From assembly GCF_001586255.1 (NCBI RefSeq), contig NZ_CP014544.1, forward strand, positions 961,501 to 1,025,500: a stretch of DNA of 64,000 bases, in the 5' to 3' direction. The notes beneath the pieces were generated by a model. The model saw nothing but the letters and a program-made list of their open reading frames with translations. It was not told where the DNA came from and searched no databases. Of this stretch, positions 8,841 through 17,753 are shown piece after piece (position 1 is the stretch's first letter; each line of letters begins with the position of its first letter). A program made the position numbers and the translations under genes. The DNA comes from Zhongshania aliphaticivorans (GTDB lineage Bacteria; Pseudomonadota; Gammaproteobacteria; Pseudomonadales; Spongiibacteraceae).

Positions 8841-10283
8841 ATGCCCGATCTGTTTATTCCTAGTGATGGTTCCGTGTACCCCGAAGCTTATTCTGAATCT
8901 CCGCCGCCCTTTGAAGAAGAGAGCGATTTTGCGCAACTGAAAATGCCCCCCCATTCGGTAGAGGCAGAGCAGTCGGTGCTTGGCGGCCTAATGATCGCCA
9001 ACGAAAGCTGGGACTCGGTGGCCGATGTGGTTGGCGAGGGTGATTTCTTCCGCCCTGAGCATCGCAAAATATTCGCGCAAATGACCCGCTTGGTCACCCT
9101 CGAGTTGCCAATAGACGTGGTAACACTGGCAGAGGAGCTGGCTAAGGCGGGGCAGCTAGAGCAGGTCGGTGGCGCGGCGTATTTGGCTGAAATCGCCAAT
9201 AACACCCCTTCGGTAGTAAATATTCGGGCCTACGCCCAAGCGGTGCGCGAGCGCGCGACCTTCCGCTCGTTAATCAGTGCGGCGAATGCCATTGCCGACA
9301 GCAGTTTTAACCCTGAAGGTCGCAACAGCGACGAGATTCTGGATGAGGCCGAGCGGGCCATCATGCAGATCTCTGAGGAGCGCCCTAAAACTGGCGGCCT
9401 CACCCCCATCAACCCGCTATTGAAGTCGGCGGTTGATAAAATCGACGAGCTGTTTAGCAACGAAGATGCGGTAACGGGTTTAACCACGGGCTTTGAAAAG
9501 CTCGATGAAATGACCTCGGGCCTGCAAAACTCTGACCTGATCATTGTTGCAGCCCGTCCCTCGATGGGTAAGACCACTTTTGCGATGAACCTCGTCGAAA
9601 ATGCGCTGATGAAAAGCGAGCAACCCATTCTGGTGTTCAGTATGGAAATGCCCGCCAATCAGCTGATGATGCGGATGCTGTCTTCTGTTGGCCGTATTGA
9701 TCAGACTCGAATAAGAACAGGCCGTTTGGAAGAAGAGGATTGGCCTAAGCTGAGTTCGGCGGTGACCAAGCTCAAAGACAAGCTGCTATTTATTGACGAC
9801 ACACCGGCGCTAACCCCCACCGAAGTGCGTTCTCGGGCGCGTAAGATTGTGCGCGAGCACGGCAGCGTCGGCATGATCATGCTCGATTACCTTCAGTTAA
9901 TGAAAGTCGCGGGCACCGCGAGCGAAGGGCGAACCGCTGAGATTTCTGAAATCTCGCGCTCTTTGAAAGGCATCGCCAAAGAATTTGAATGTCCGGTCGT
10001 AGCGCTGTCGCAGCTTAACCGCGCCTTGGAGCAGCGGCCTAACAAACGACCGATTAACTCGGATTTGCGGGAATCGGGCGCCATCGAGCAAGACGCCGAC
10101 GTTATTATGTTTATCTACCGCGATGAAGTGTATAACGAGGAATCGGCGGATAAAGGTATGGCGGAAATAATCATCGGCAAACAGCGTAACGGCCCGATTG
10201 GTACCGCTAGGTTAAGTTTTGTGGGCAAGCATACGCGCTTTGAGAATTTGGCCTTTGGCTATGAGCAGGCGGATGAATACTAA
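8841..10283 (+). CDS. dnaB: Replicative DNA helicase DnaB
   Basis: A 480-residue hexameric 5'-3' helicase of the replication fork. The N-terminal domain begins at about residue 35 (MPPHSVEAEQSVLGGLM) after an acidic extension. The RecA-like domain has Walker A ARPSMGKTTF (about 238-247), Walker B MIMLDYLQLM and the SQLNRALEQR / DLRESGAIEQDADV motifs. There is no ribosome site before ATG 8841 and a terminator ends 6 nt upstream; ATG 8943 (residue 35) is an alternative start. The probable loaders of this helicase are encoded at 15.8-17.6 kb. Confidence 0.96.
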   Translation: MPDLFIPSDGSVYPEAYSESPPPFEEESDFAQLKMPPHSVEAEQSVLGGLMIANESWDSVADVVGEGDFFRPEHRKIFAQMTRLVTLELPIDVVTLAEELAKAGQLEQVGGAAYLAEIANNTPSVVNIRAYAQAVRERATFRSLISAANAIADSSFNPEGRNSDEILDEAERAIMQISEERPKTGGLTPINPLLKSAVDKIDELFSNEDAVTGLTTGFEKLDEMTSGLQNSDLIIVAARPSMGKTTFAMNLVENALMKSEQPILVFSMEMPANQLMMRMLSSVGRIDQTRIRTGRLEEEDWPKLSSAVTKLKDKLLFIDDTPALTPTEVRSRARKIVREHGSVGMIMLDYLQLMKVAGTASEGRTAEISEISRSLKGIAKEFECPVVALSQLNRALEQRPNKRPINSDLRESGAIEQDADVIMFIYRDEVYNEESADKGMAEIIIGKQRNGPIGTARLSFVGKHTRFENLAFGYEQADEY

Positions 10284-10285
10284 TT

Positions 10286-10360
10286 GGTCGGACGTCTGAT
10301 GTCGGGCGTCTGACGAAGAGGCAGTATTTATTCGGGAGTCAGACGTCGGATGTCTGACGC
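10286..10360. repeat. Palindromic heptamer array (GTCNGAC), dnaB side
   Basis: Two blocks, 10286-10315 and 10336-10360, made of degenerate 7-bp units GTCNGAY in tandem. Each unit is itself palindromic, so the array reads similarly on both strands. It lies directly after the dnaB stop codon, in the convergent dnaB/tatC gap. Confidence 0.75.
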
Positions 10361-10444
10361 TTAAAGGCATTCGCTGCGCTCACTAAATGCTCGCTTTTAA
10401 TTTTAGCGTCTCCCATCTCCCGTCAAGCATTCAGCGCATTCCAC

Positions 10445-10472
10445 GTCCGACCTCAGACCTTAGACGTCAGAC
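10445..10472. repeat. Palindromic heptamer array, tatC side (overlaps the tatC end)
   Basis: Four contiguous 7-bp units: GTCCGAC, CTCAGAC, CTTAGAC, GTCAGAC. The tatC stop codon (10460-10462) and last two sense codons lie inside it. It can pair with the dnaB-side blocks to make a long imperfect stem. The 10361-10444 segment between them holds no gene. Confidence 0.7.
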
Positions 10473-11206
10473 TCCGCTTGCTTCTTCTTCACCAAGCGCC
10501 CAAACACAATCCCCACTTCAAACAAAAACCACATCGGCACTGCGAGCAGTGCTTGTGAGATAACGTCCGGTGGGGTGAGCAGCATGCCGAATACAAAGCA
10601 GCCGATGATGACATAGGGGCGTTTGGCGGCTAAGTCTTCGGCGCTGGTCACGCCGGAGGCGATGAGGAGTACGGTGGCGATGGGGATTTCAAAGGCGATG
10701 CCAAAGGCGAGGAACAGCTTTAGGGCGGTGTCTAGGAATCGGGCGATGTCGGGGGTGTAGTTGACACCTTCGGGGGTGATACCGCTGAAAAAGCCGAATA
10801 CCAGCGGGAAAACCACATAGTAGGCGAAAGCCAGTCCCGCATAAAACAAGATAACGCTTGAGGCGAGTAGTGGGGCAGCGATGCGCTTTTCGTGGCGGTA
10901 CATACCGGGTGCAACAAACTGCCAAATCTGGTGGAGTATTACTGGCATCGCCATACAAAATGCCGAGACCAGCACCAGTTTAAACGGTGTTAGGAAGGGC
11001 GAGGCAATTTCCGTGGCGATCATGCTAGTGCCTTCCGGCAGGTAGCGGCGCAGCGGCTCGGCAACAAAGCTGTAAATAGTGTTGGCGAAGGGCATTAGGC
11101 CAACGGCGCAGACCAGCACGGCGAGTACCACGCGCAGAAGGCGGTCGCGTAATTCTGTTAGGTGGGCAACCAGCGGCTGACCTTGATCTTGGTCGGCGTC
11201 AGTCAT
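10460..11206 (-). CDS. tatC: Sec-independent protein translocase TatC
   Basis: A 248-residue inner-membrane protein with six hydrophobic segments, the twin-arginine signal receptor. Early [14 protein letters not shown] and the [13 protein letters not shown] and [11 protein letters not shown] stretches are characteristic. It overlaps tatB by 4 nt (ATGA). The last codons are formed by a heptamer repeat. At least one Tat substrate, the molybdopterin hydroxylase at 45.9-48.1 kb, lies in this window. Confidence 0.97.
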   Translation of the reverse strand: MTDADQDQGQPLVAHLTELRDRLLRVVLAVLVCAVGLMPFANTIYSFVAEPLRRYLPEGTSMIATEIASPFLTPFKLVLVSAFCMAMPVILHQIWQFVAPGMYRHEKRIAAPLLASSVILFYAGLAFAYYVVFPLVFGFFSGITPEGVNYTPDIARFLDTALKLFLAFGIAFEIPIATVLLIASGVTSAEDLAAKRPYVIIGCFVFGMLLTPPDVISQALLAVPMWFLFEVGIVFGRLVKKKQAESDV

Positions 11207-11619
11207 GATGTGGGATCTTGTTTATTGGGTGCTTGTTCATTAGCGGCTGGCGCTAGGCTTTGTTCTTCCGTATTCGGCGTGTTTTTGCTTTCGAGCTTTT
11301 CGTCGGCTGTAGAATTTTGCTTAGGGGCAATACTGTTTTCAATGTCACGCAGCCCTTCGCCAGCCTTGTTCATTTCTTTATTTAATTGGTCTTTGCTTTC
11401 TTTTAGCGATGCCAGAACTGATTCGTTGTGAAGTTGGCGGCGAATTTCATCGGCGCCAACTTCGCGCTCAATTTCGCTGCGAATATCACTAAAGCTGCGG
11501 CGTAGGCGACCTATCCAGAGTGCGACGGTGCGCACTGTGCCAGGCAAGCGTTCGGGGCCAATGACCAGTAAGCCGAGGACACCGATCACCAATAGCTCTG
11601 CAAAACCAATATCGAACAT
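11203..11619 (-). CDS. tatB: Sec-independent protein translocase TatB
   Basis: A 138-residue TatB. The short N-terminal membrane helix [26 protein letters not shown] has the Glu and GPERLP hinge typical of TatB; it is followed by an amphipathic helix and a charged, variable tail. It works with TatC in binding twin-arginine signal peptides. It sits directly after tatA and overlaps tatC by 4 nt. Confidence 0.95.
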   Translation of the reverse strand: MFDIGFAELLVIGVLGLLVIGPERLPGTVRTVALWIGRLRRSFSDIRSEIEREVGADEIRRQLHNESVLASLKESKDQLNKEMNKAGEGLRDIENSIAPKQNSTADEKLESKNTPNTEEQSLAPAANEQAPNKQDPTS

Positions 11620-11853
11620 TTAGTGCTTAGACTCTTCTTTGCTCTCGGTTTTTGCCGTGCCGGCGTCTTGCTCGGCTTTGCTTTCGAGGTTTTTAGCTTC
11701 CTCGTCTTCGTCACCTTTCATACTGTCTTTAAAGCCTTTAAGGGCGCCGCCGAGGTCGCTGCCCATGCCCTTGAGTTTTTTGGTGCCAAATAATAAAACC
11801 ACGATGGCAAGGATGATGAGGAGTTGCCAAATGCTAATGCCGCCTAAGCCCAT
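11620..11853 (-). CDS. tatA: Sec-independent protein translocase TatA
   Basis: A 77-residue TatA. The N terminus [15 protein letters not shown] is the membrane helix, followed by the [24 protein letters not shown] amphipathic helix and an acidic tail. TatA oligomers form the pore for folded proteins. AAGGAC lies 6 nt before the ATG. tatB follows with no gap, and hisE precedes it by 32 nt. Confidence 0.96.
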   Translation of the reverse strand: MGLGGISIWQLLIILAIVVLLFGTKKLKGMGSDLGGALKGFKDSMKGDEDEEAKNLESKAEQDAGTAKTESKEESKH

Positions 11854-11885
11854 GATTATGTCCTTTTGCTAAAAATGAAAATTAA

Positions 11886-12218
11886 TTATTTGTCCCGCGC
11901 CGCTTTTTCGTCCAGACCTGAAAGGCCAAAACGGCGGGCGAGTTCGTCGAGAATCGGTTGGTGGCTTTCGCCAAGTTCCGACAGCATCACCAAACTGTGA
12001 AACCACAAATCAGCGGTTTCGTAGATTACTTTACTATTGTCGCCACTGACTTGTGCGTCTTTGGCGGCGATAACGGTTTCAAAGGCCTCTTCGCCGACTT
12101 TTTCCAGTATTTTATTTAGGCCTTTGTAGTGAAGGCTGGCGACATAGGAACTGTCTGGACTGGCGCTTTTGCGGGCCGCCAGTACTTGGTCGAGCTGACT
12201 TAAAATCGATTCTGGCAT
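11886..12218 (-). CDS. hisE: Phosphoribosyl-ATP pyrophosphatase HisE
   Basis: A 110-residue all-helical MazG-like pyrophosphatase, the second step of histidine synthesis. Characteristic segments are [20 protein letters not shown], with the Glu residues that bind Mg2+, and [13 protein letters not shown]. The gene starts 1 nt after the hisI stop, so the two are translated together as separate proteins rather than the fused HisIE of enterics. Confidence 0.96.
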   Translation of the reverse strand: MPESILSQLDQVLAARKSASPDSSYVASLHYKGLNKILEKVGEEAFETVIAAKDAQVSGDNSKVIYETADLWFHSLVMLSELGESHQPILDELARRFGLSGLDEKAARDK

Positions 12219-12219
12219 A

Positions 12220-12633
12220 TTACTGGTCCACGCTTTTATACATTGTTGCGGGATCTTTTAATACCGCTTCCATACTCTGCCAGTTGTCGCCTTTAAGCTG
12301 GCGATAAAAGCAGCTTTCGCGCCCCGTGTGACAGGCGATACCGCCAATTTGCTCCACTTGCATAAGCAGGGCGTCGCCGTCGCAATCTAGGGCAATGGAG
12401 TGAATTTTTTGTACGTGACCGGAGCTTTCACCTTTGCGCCATAATTTATTGCGTGAGCGCGACCAGTAAACGGCGTCGCCGCTGCTAATCGTAAGTTGCA
12501 AAGATTCACTGTTCATCCATGCCATCATAAGCACGCGGCCACTTTTGGCGTCTTGGGCAATAGCGGCGACGAGTCCGTCGGCGTTCCACTTTACTTGCTC
12601 AAGCCACGGGCTGGTATTGGGTTTACTGCTCAT
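12220..12633 (-). CDS. hisI: Phosphoribosyl-AMP cyclohydrolase HisI
   Basis: A 137-residue zinc enzyme for the third step of histidine synthesis. Seen: [30 protein letters not shown], the Asp-rich metal site [10 protein letters not shown] and the zinc Cys cluster [14 protein letters not shown]. Length is normal for the stand-alone form. It lies between ubiB and hisE, the same order as in Pseudomonas. Confidence 0.96.
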   Translation of the reverse strand: MSSKPNTSPWLEQVKWNADGLVAAIAQDAKSGRVLMMAWMNSESLQLTISSGDAVYWSRSRNKLWRKGESSGHVQKIHSIALDCDGDALLMQVEQIGGIACHTGRESCFYRQLKGDNWQSMEAVLKDPATMYKSVDQ

Positions 12634-12690
12634 ACTGTTTCCAAGAGGCTTGGGTGTTCGTGTCGATATTGATCAGGGCCATACTTTACC

Positions 12691-14331
12691 TCAGCGGCTG
12701 CGGATAAAGAAATACAAAGCGACAGCAAATAGGCCAATACTCATGCTGGGGAGTTCTTGTAAGCCCGCTCGGATTCCGGGGTCGCTGACTAAGGCCGCTG
12801 CCAGCGCGGCAACTATGGCAAGGCGTTGATTGCGGCCGCGCTGCGCTTGTTGCTTAATCATTTCAGCAAAATCGTGTTGAAGTTGGCGCTCTGCTTTGGT
12901 GTTTGCAGAAATCTGCTCTTTGCCTGCGCCGCCGCGTTCCAGTAGCGCCTCAGGTAAGTTAGGTAGCTGTTCTAACCAGCCGGGAATGCGGTGACTGACT
13001 TTTTTCAAGACACTTTGCGGCGAGTAGCGATCGCGCACCCAGCGCTCCAAAAATGGCATGGCGGTAGACCATAAATCCAGCTGAGGGTAAAGCTGGCGGC
13101 CCAGACCTTCAATATTCAATAGGGTTTTTTGCAGTAGCACCAGAGAGGGCTGCACTTCCATGTCAAAGCGGCGGGCAGTTTGGAACAGCTGCAAGAGCAA
13201 GAGACCAAAGGAGATCTCCGCCAGTGGCTTTTCAAAGATAGGCTCACTGACCGTGCGGATGGCGGCTTCAAACTCATGCACGCGGGTTTCTGGCGGCACC
13301 CAGCCACACTCAATATGGAGTTCGGCGACCTCCCGGTAATTGCGCTGAAATATCGCCAGTAAATTGCGGGCTAAATAATATTGATCGAAATCGCTGAGGC
13401 TGCCGATAATGGCGCAGTCTATCGCGATGTACTGGGGGGAGTTGGGGCGATTGTGGGCAATAAAAATATTGCCGGGGTGCATGTCGGCATGAAAGAAACT
13501 GTCGCGAAACACCTGGGTAAAGAAAATTTCTACGCCACGCTCAGCGAGCTTTTTCATGTCGGTACCTTGTTCTTTTAAGGTTTCAACATCGGTAACGGGA
13601 ATACCGTAAATGCGCTCCATAACTAATATATTGCGACGGGTGTAATCCCAGTACACCTCAGGCACATAGAGCACTTCAGAGTCTTTGAAATTGCGACGTA
13701 GCTGGGAGGTATTGGCGCCTTCACGCTGTAAATCCAGTTCATCTAGTATTGTGTGACGGTAGTCTTCCACCACTTCAACCGGTCGCAGGCGGCGGCCGTC
13801 GGGAATATAGCGGGCAATGAGTACCGCAATGGTTTGTAGCAGTTTTAGGTCGGCACTAATAATGTGCTCGATGCCCGGGCGCACCACTTTAACAACCACA
13901 TCGATGTTGTTGTCGATGGTGGCGGTATGGACTTGTGCGATGGATGCAGAGGCGAGGGGCTGGCGATCAAACTTAAGAAAGAGTTGCTCAATGGGTTTGC
14001 CCAGCGCGGCCTCAATTACCGCGACGGCTTGTTCGCTGCCGAAGGGGGGGACCTGATCTTGGAGTTTAGCGAGTTCCATGGCCACGTCGTCGGCGAGAAG
14101 GTCGCGGCGAGTTGACAGAATCTGGCCGAATTTAATAAATATTGGGCCCAGGTTTTCTAAGCCTAAACGTAAGCGTTCGCCGCGACTGTATTTGCCTTTG
14201 GCAAATAAGCGCCACGGGCCGCAGCGCAATAATAAGCGGGCGCGCAGTGGTAGGTGCTCAGTGGGGATGAGGGTATCTAGTCGGTAGACACAAATAATCC
14301 AGCAAATAGCGAGCAGGCGACGCAGCCCCAT
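12691..14331 (-). CDS. ubiB: Ubiquinone biosynthesis kinase-like protein UbiB
   Basis: A 546-residue member of the ABC1/ADCK/UbiB atypical kinase family, needed for ubiquinone synthesis, probably by freeing or presenting membrane-bound intermediates. The family KxGQ motif is present ([15 protein letters not shown]), as are the Lys region VVVKVVRPG and the catalytic [10 protein letters not shown] and AIDCAIIG motifs. Two C-terminal membrane helices end in FFIRSR. It begins 10 nt after ubiJ behind GGAAAC. Confidence 0.95.
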   Translation of the reverse strand: MGLRRLLAICWIICVYRLDTLIPTEHLPLRARLLLRCGPWRLFAKGKYSRGERLRLGLENLGPIFIKFGQILSTRRDLLADDVAMELAKLQDQVPPFGSEQAVAVIEAALGKPIEQLFLKFDRQPLASASIAQVHTATIDNNIDVVVKVVRPGIEHIISADLKLLQTIAVLIARYIPDGRRLRPVEVVEDYRHTILDELDLQREGANTSQLRRNFKDSEVLYVPEVYWDYTRRNILVMERIYGIPVTDVETLKEQGTDMKKLAERGVEIFFTQVFRDSFFHADMHPGNIFIAHNRPNSPQYIAIDCAIIGSLSDFDQYYLARNLLAIFQRNYREVAELHIECGWVPPETRVHEFEAAIRTVSEPIFEKPLAEISFGLLLLQLFQTARRFDMEVQPSLVLLQKTLLNIEGLGRQLYPQLDLWSTAMPFLERWVRDRYSPQSVLKKVSHRIPGWLEQLPNLPEALLERGGAGKEQISANTKAERQLQHDFAEMIKQQAQRGRNQRLAIVAALAAALVSDPGIRAGLQELPSMSIGLFAVALYFFIRSR

Positions 14332-14340
14332 AGTGTTTCC

Positions 14341-14979
14341 TTAATTTTTATTGGTTTGGGGTGTTAGCCGTGCTTGCAGGCGGCGCAGTTTCGCTTCAAG
14401 GCGTTCACTGCGAGCCTTAACATCGTCAATTTGTTGATAGAAATCGTCGGCCTGACAGGGGTGGGGAACGAGATTGCTCTCTTCGACCAAAAACTCTTCA
14501 AACTGGCGGTGTAAGTTTTGCCGAGTTGCATTTAGCCAGCGGTGGCCAGCCCGCAGGCCAGTGCCAATTTGGTGGGCGGCGACGTCGCCAAAGGAATCGG
14601 CGAGCGGTTGCTCCCAGTCAATGTCGAGGTCGGCAAGAATTTTACGCAATGCTAATAGCGGTGCGGTATCGCCGCTGATCCGAATATTGCCATTGATCAG
14701 CGCCGCAGCTGGGTCGGCGGCCGTCGCCACGGCGGCAAACTCACTCCAGCGACCACTGAGCCGGGTGCTAATGCCTTCGTTTAGGCTGCCGAGTATACGC
14801 AGGCGACTACCAGTAATGCCGATGCCGATATTAAGATCGGGCTCCTTTAGCTCAAGGGCAAAACGTTGGCCGTCTAAGCTCAATAGTTTCGCGCGGGCAC
14901 TGGGGTCGAGATGAAGTGCTCTATTAATTAGGTTTTCAAGGCCGGAAATCGCCGCACCTTGGAGTACCGGTGGAATCAC
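14341..14979 (-). CDS. ubiJ: Ubiquinone biosynthesis accessory factor UbiJ
   Basis: A 212-residue protein with an N-terminal SCP2 (sterol-carrier) lipid-binding domain (about 15-115, including [14 protein letters not shown] and [19 protein letters not shown]) and a C-terminal coiled coil ([19 protein letters not shown]). UbiJ binds ubiquinone intermediates within the soluble Ubi complex. It overlaps ubiE by 4 nt and precedes ubiB, the standard ubiE-ubiJ-ubiB unit. Confidence 0.93.
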   Translation of the reverse strand: MIPPVLQGAAISGLENLINRALHLDPSARAKLLSLDGQRFALELKEPDLNIGIGITGSRLRILGSLNEGISTRLSGRWSEFAAVATAADPAAALINGNIRISGDTAPLLALRKILADLDIDWEQPLADSFGDVAAHQIGTGLRAGHRWLNATRQNLHRQFEEFLVEESNLVPHPCQADDFYQQIDDVKARSERLEAKLRRLQARLTPQTNKN

Positions 14980-15725
14980 GGCTTTATGCCCCGGTGCACG
15001 GCAACGACGCCCGCCGTCATATTGTGATAGCGCACATCGACAAAGCCCGCATCGCTCATCATGCCTTTGAGGGTGTCTTGATCGGGGTGCATGCGGATGC
15101 TCTCGGCCAAATAGCGGTAACTGTCTGCGTCATTCGTAACGAGTTGGCCCATCTTGGGCAAAACATCAAAAGAGTAGCGGTCGTAGAGCTTTGCGATGAC
15201 CGGATTAACGGGTTTGGAAAACTCCAGCACCAGCAGGCGACCGCCGGGTTTGAGTACCCTGTTCATGGAGCGCAGTGCGGCGTCTTTGTCGGTGACATTG
15301 CGCAGGCCAAAAGCAATAGTAATGCAGTCAAAGTAATTGTCGGGGAAGGGCAGGCATTCGGCGTTGGCCTGTACATATTCGATATTGCCGACGATGCCTT
15401 TGTTGGTCAGTTTTTCTCGGCCAACGGTGAGCATCGAGTCATTGATGTCGGCCAGCACAACCTTGCCACTGCTGCCAACTAAGCGGCTAAATTTTGCGGC
15501 GAGGTCGCCGGTCCCGCCGGCAATGTCCAATACTTTATTGCCGGGACGCACGCCAGACAGTTCAATGGTAAAGCGCTTCCACAGGCGATGGACGCCACCG
15601 GACATGAGGTCGTTCATGATGTCGTATTTGGCCGCCACAGAGTGAAAGACGCCAGCGACCATTTTGACTTTGTCTTTGCTGTCGACGGTTTTGTAACCGA
15701 AGTGGGTGGTTTTGTCGTCTGCCAT
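14976..15725 (-). CDS. ubiE: Ubiquinone/menaquinone methyltransferase UbiE
   Basis: A 249-residue SAM-dependent C-methyltransferase. Motif I is [15 protein letters not shown]. The family signatures [18 protein letters not shown] and [17 protein letters not shown] are present, and the end [15 protein letters not shown] is typical. It catalyses methylation of demethylmenaquinol and the 2-methyl-6-methoxy benzoquinol of ubiquinone. First gene of the minus-strand ubi-his-tat cluster. Confidence 0.97.
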   Translation of the reverse strand: MADDKTTHFGYKTVDSKDKVKMVAGVFHSVAAKYDIMNDLMSGGVHRLWKRFTIELSGVRPGNKVLDIAGGTGDLAAKFSRLVGSSGKVVLADINDSMLTVGREKLTNKGIVGNIEYVQANAECLPFPDNYFDCITIAFGLRNVTDKDAALRSMNRVLKPGGRLLVLEFSKPVNPVIAKLYDRYSFDVLPKMGQLVTNDADSYRYLAESIRMHPDQDTLKGMMSDAGFVDVRYHNMTAGVVAVHRGIKP

Positions 15726-15829
15726 AAATTCTGCCTACTTGGTATGGTCTTGGCGGGGCGGCCAGCTTAATTAGGCCGCTATTGTAGCGTTTGCGTGGGC
15801 GCCCTGCACGATTGGATTTGACTTAAGGA

Positions 15830-16498
15830 TTATATGTCGAGTTCGTCTCTGAGCTGCTGCATGCGCTGACGCTGTTCGTCGGGGCTCAGTGGCTTGCTAA
15901 TGGTCTCTGGAAGCGCGATTTGTGCAGGTAAACTCAGGGTCTCGCCGTTAATAACGCGTTGGCAGATATCCTCGTAGTGCCGCTTAAACACCGGATAAGC
16001 AGTGTGCTCGGCAGTGCCCGCAAGAAAAAACCAGTCGCAGGCGCGGCCAGCGTGATAAACCGCGGGGTGTGACCAGTTGTACTCGGCCTTGGGCTGAGGT
16101 GCGCGACACGCTTCCATATAGGCACTGTGGCTGTCGGGTAAACCGAGTTCGCGCAGATCGGGTTCGCAGTATTTTAAAATACCTTTAACCGTCGGCAAAA
16201 ACTCAGATTCGCGAATGGCGCGGTGGGTCGCGGCAATAATTCGCTCTGGGCTGATGTGGCGCAGATTGCTAAACCAAATTTTCTTGGCATAGGAGAGCTT
16301 TTCAGGATTTGAAAAGGCCTTGTTGTATTGGTTGTGGTAGACCAGCTCGAACTCCGCAAACATCTGGTTAAGCGCGTCGATTACGGCGTCTCTGTCTGGT
16401 AGGGGTTCAGAGTTCGTCTGCCCAGCTGCGGTCGGTGTGTTTGGCGATGAAGCCAGTTGCCGGTTTGCTTGCTCCAGGAGCTTGTTGCTGTCTTGCAT
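15830..16498 (-). CDS. Lambda P-like replication protein, probable domesticated helicase loader (DopE-like)
   Basis: A 222-residue soluble protein resembling the phage lambda P family: a central helical region with VIDALNQMFAEFELVYHNQYNKAF, AKKIWFSNL and ATHRAIRESEFLPTVKGILKYC, as in P and DnaT/C-type phage loaders. Lambda P brings DnaB to the origin. Together with the preceding gene it matches the lambda O/P-derived pair that I recall being named dopC (O) and dopE (P), proposed as helicase matchmakers in bacteria lacking DnaC and DciA. The start overlaps the upstream gene by 92 nt; Met46 (16363) would remove the overlap but shorten the conserved region. The surroundings are housekeeping genes, not a prophage. 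Confidence 0.75.
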   Translation of the reverse strand: MQDSNKLLEQANRQLASSPNTPTAAGQTNSEPLPDRDAVIDALNQMFAEFELVYHNQYNKAFSNPEKLSYAKKIWFSNLRHISPERIIAATHRAIRESEFLPTVKGILKYCEPDLRELGLPDSHSAYMEACRAPQPKAEYNWSHPAVYHAGRACDWFFLAGTAEHTAYPVFKRHYEDICQRVINGETLSLPAQIALPETISKPLSPDEQRQRMQQLRDELDI

Positions 16499-17621
16499 CG
16501 CTCTGTCCCAGTTGATGATTGTTTGCCCAACGGTATTTTACATGTTGGAGAAATTTTGTGTTCCATGAACGGTGTGCTTGGCCGCTGTCTTGCCAGAATA
16601 ATATAAATTCGGCGATTTGTGCTTTGGCAAATTCCGGGTCGATACGGGCCATACGCAAAATATCGAAGACTGAATCATTGGGCTGCCAGTTGCCGGGAAT
16701 TGGCGCGATGACGTTTTCATTGCTGACGGCATTGGTATAGCGCGCCCATTGCAGGCGAATATGCTGTATAAAGCGCGAATTCCAATTGCTGTCGGCGGTG
16801 CCGCGCTCTCGCCAGAACAGGGTAAACTCGGGAATGGCGTCTTCAATAAAATTGCGGCTAATACCGTCGCGCTCGAGAATTTCAAGGGCATCGAGGCTGG
16901 GCTTCCAGTTGTCGCCAATGGGTTGATTGCGCGACAATTCAATTTTTTGGTACTGCTCTTTTTTCCAGCGGCGACTGACATACTGGCTAAACGCACTGTT
17001 CCACGAGCTGCGGGTTTCGCCCGTGTCGCGGTAATGGGCGATAAACTCGGGTAGCACGGCGTTGATAAACGCGGGGTCGACCTGATTAAAGCGGGTTAGG
17101 TAGTCGATGCCCGCTTGGTCGGGGAGCCAGTCTGCTGCAATTATATTGTTGCCGGGCACCGGGTGGCGAGGATTGGCAGTGTTGGTGTGTTGGTTCACTC
17201 TTGTGGTGTTGGCGACCAGCGAGCCCCTGCGTACCGGCTGTTGTATAGTTGACTGCGGTGTCGCGCTCTCAGTTTGGGCTGCGGCGGGGCTTGCTTGCAC
17301 TGCTGGTGCTGCGGATTTGGCTTGGGTAAATGCCAGCCGAATATTTTGTGCATTGCTCATTAGGGCTGCGCCGATAATAATGAGTCCCTGGTCATTCAGG
17401 GTGCGTAGCACTTCTTCAATTTTATCCATGTCCCAAAACGGGAGTTGTTTATTCAGGCGCTGTTTGTCAATGATATACCATTGAATTCCTTGGCTTTCCC
17501 GGCTGTCGAGCAGGGGTAGCCATTCCGCTAGCAATTGATACAGCAGTGCTGCCTCTAAGCCGAGTGTTGCGGCGAGGGAGGGGGATACCAATAGTTGGCG
17601 TTCTACAAAAGCGGCCGACAT
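16407..17621 (-). CDS. Lambda O/DnaT-like primosomal protein with three DnaT-type repeats (DopC-like)
   Basis: 404 residues. The N-terminal 100 look like a winged-helix domain (replication-protein O-like). Residues 101-160 are an Ala/Gln/Ser/Pro-rich linker. Three copies of a DnaT-type DNA-binding repeat follow at about 164-224, 237-297 and 310-370, each with a PEF or AEF core, an aromatic-R/Q-[DE]-x-G turn, and a WN-[ST]-x-F-x-Q-[YH] block ending in W. The tail overlaps the P-like gene in another frame. E. coli DnaT has one such domain and helps load DnaB in primosome restart. Probably works with the P-like protein on DnaB; inference from domains and adjacency. Confidence 0.75.
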   Translation of the reverse strand: MSAAFVERQLLVSPSLAATLGLEAALLYQLLAEWLPLLDSRESQGIQWYIIDKQRLNKQLPFWDMDKIEEVLRTLNDQGLIIIGAALMSNAQNIRLAFTQAKSAAPAVQASPAAAQTESATPQSTIQQPVRRGSLVANTTRVNQHTNTANPRHPVPGNNIIAADWLPDQAGIDYLTRFNQVDPAFINAVLPEFIAHYRDTGETRSSWNSAFSQYVSRRWKKEQYQKIELSRNQPIGDNWKPSLDALEILERDGISRNFIEDAIPEFTLFWRERGTADSNWNSRFIQHIRLQWARYTNAVSNENVIAPIPGNWQPNDSVFDILRMARIDPEFAKAQIAEFILFWQDSGQAHRSWNTKFLQHVKYRWANNHQLGQSDARQQQAPGASKPATGFIAKHTDRSWADEL

Positions 17622-17753
17622 GCTATTTACTCTGTGGATAGCGGGCCATTGTACGGCCTTGTATGGGCTGCTGTCAGCCCTGTTGTCACCACCAAATTCT
17701 GGACGTTTATCGTCTGATCTTTATCAGTAAGAGGGAGCGATTGCTTCAGTATT

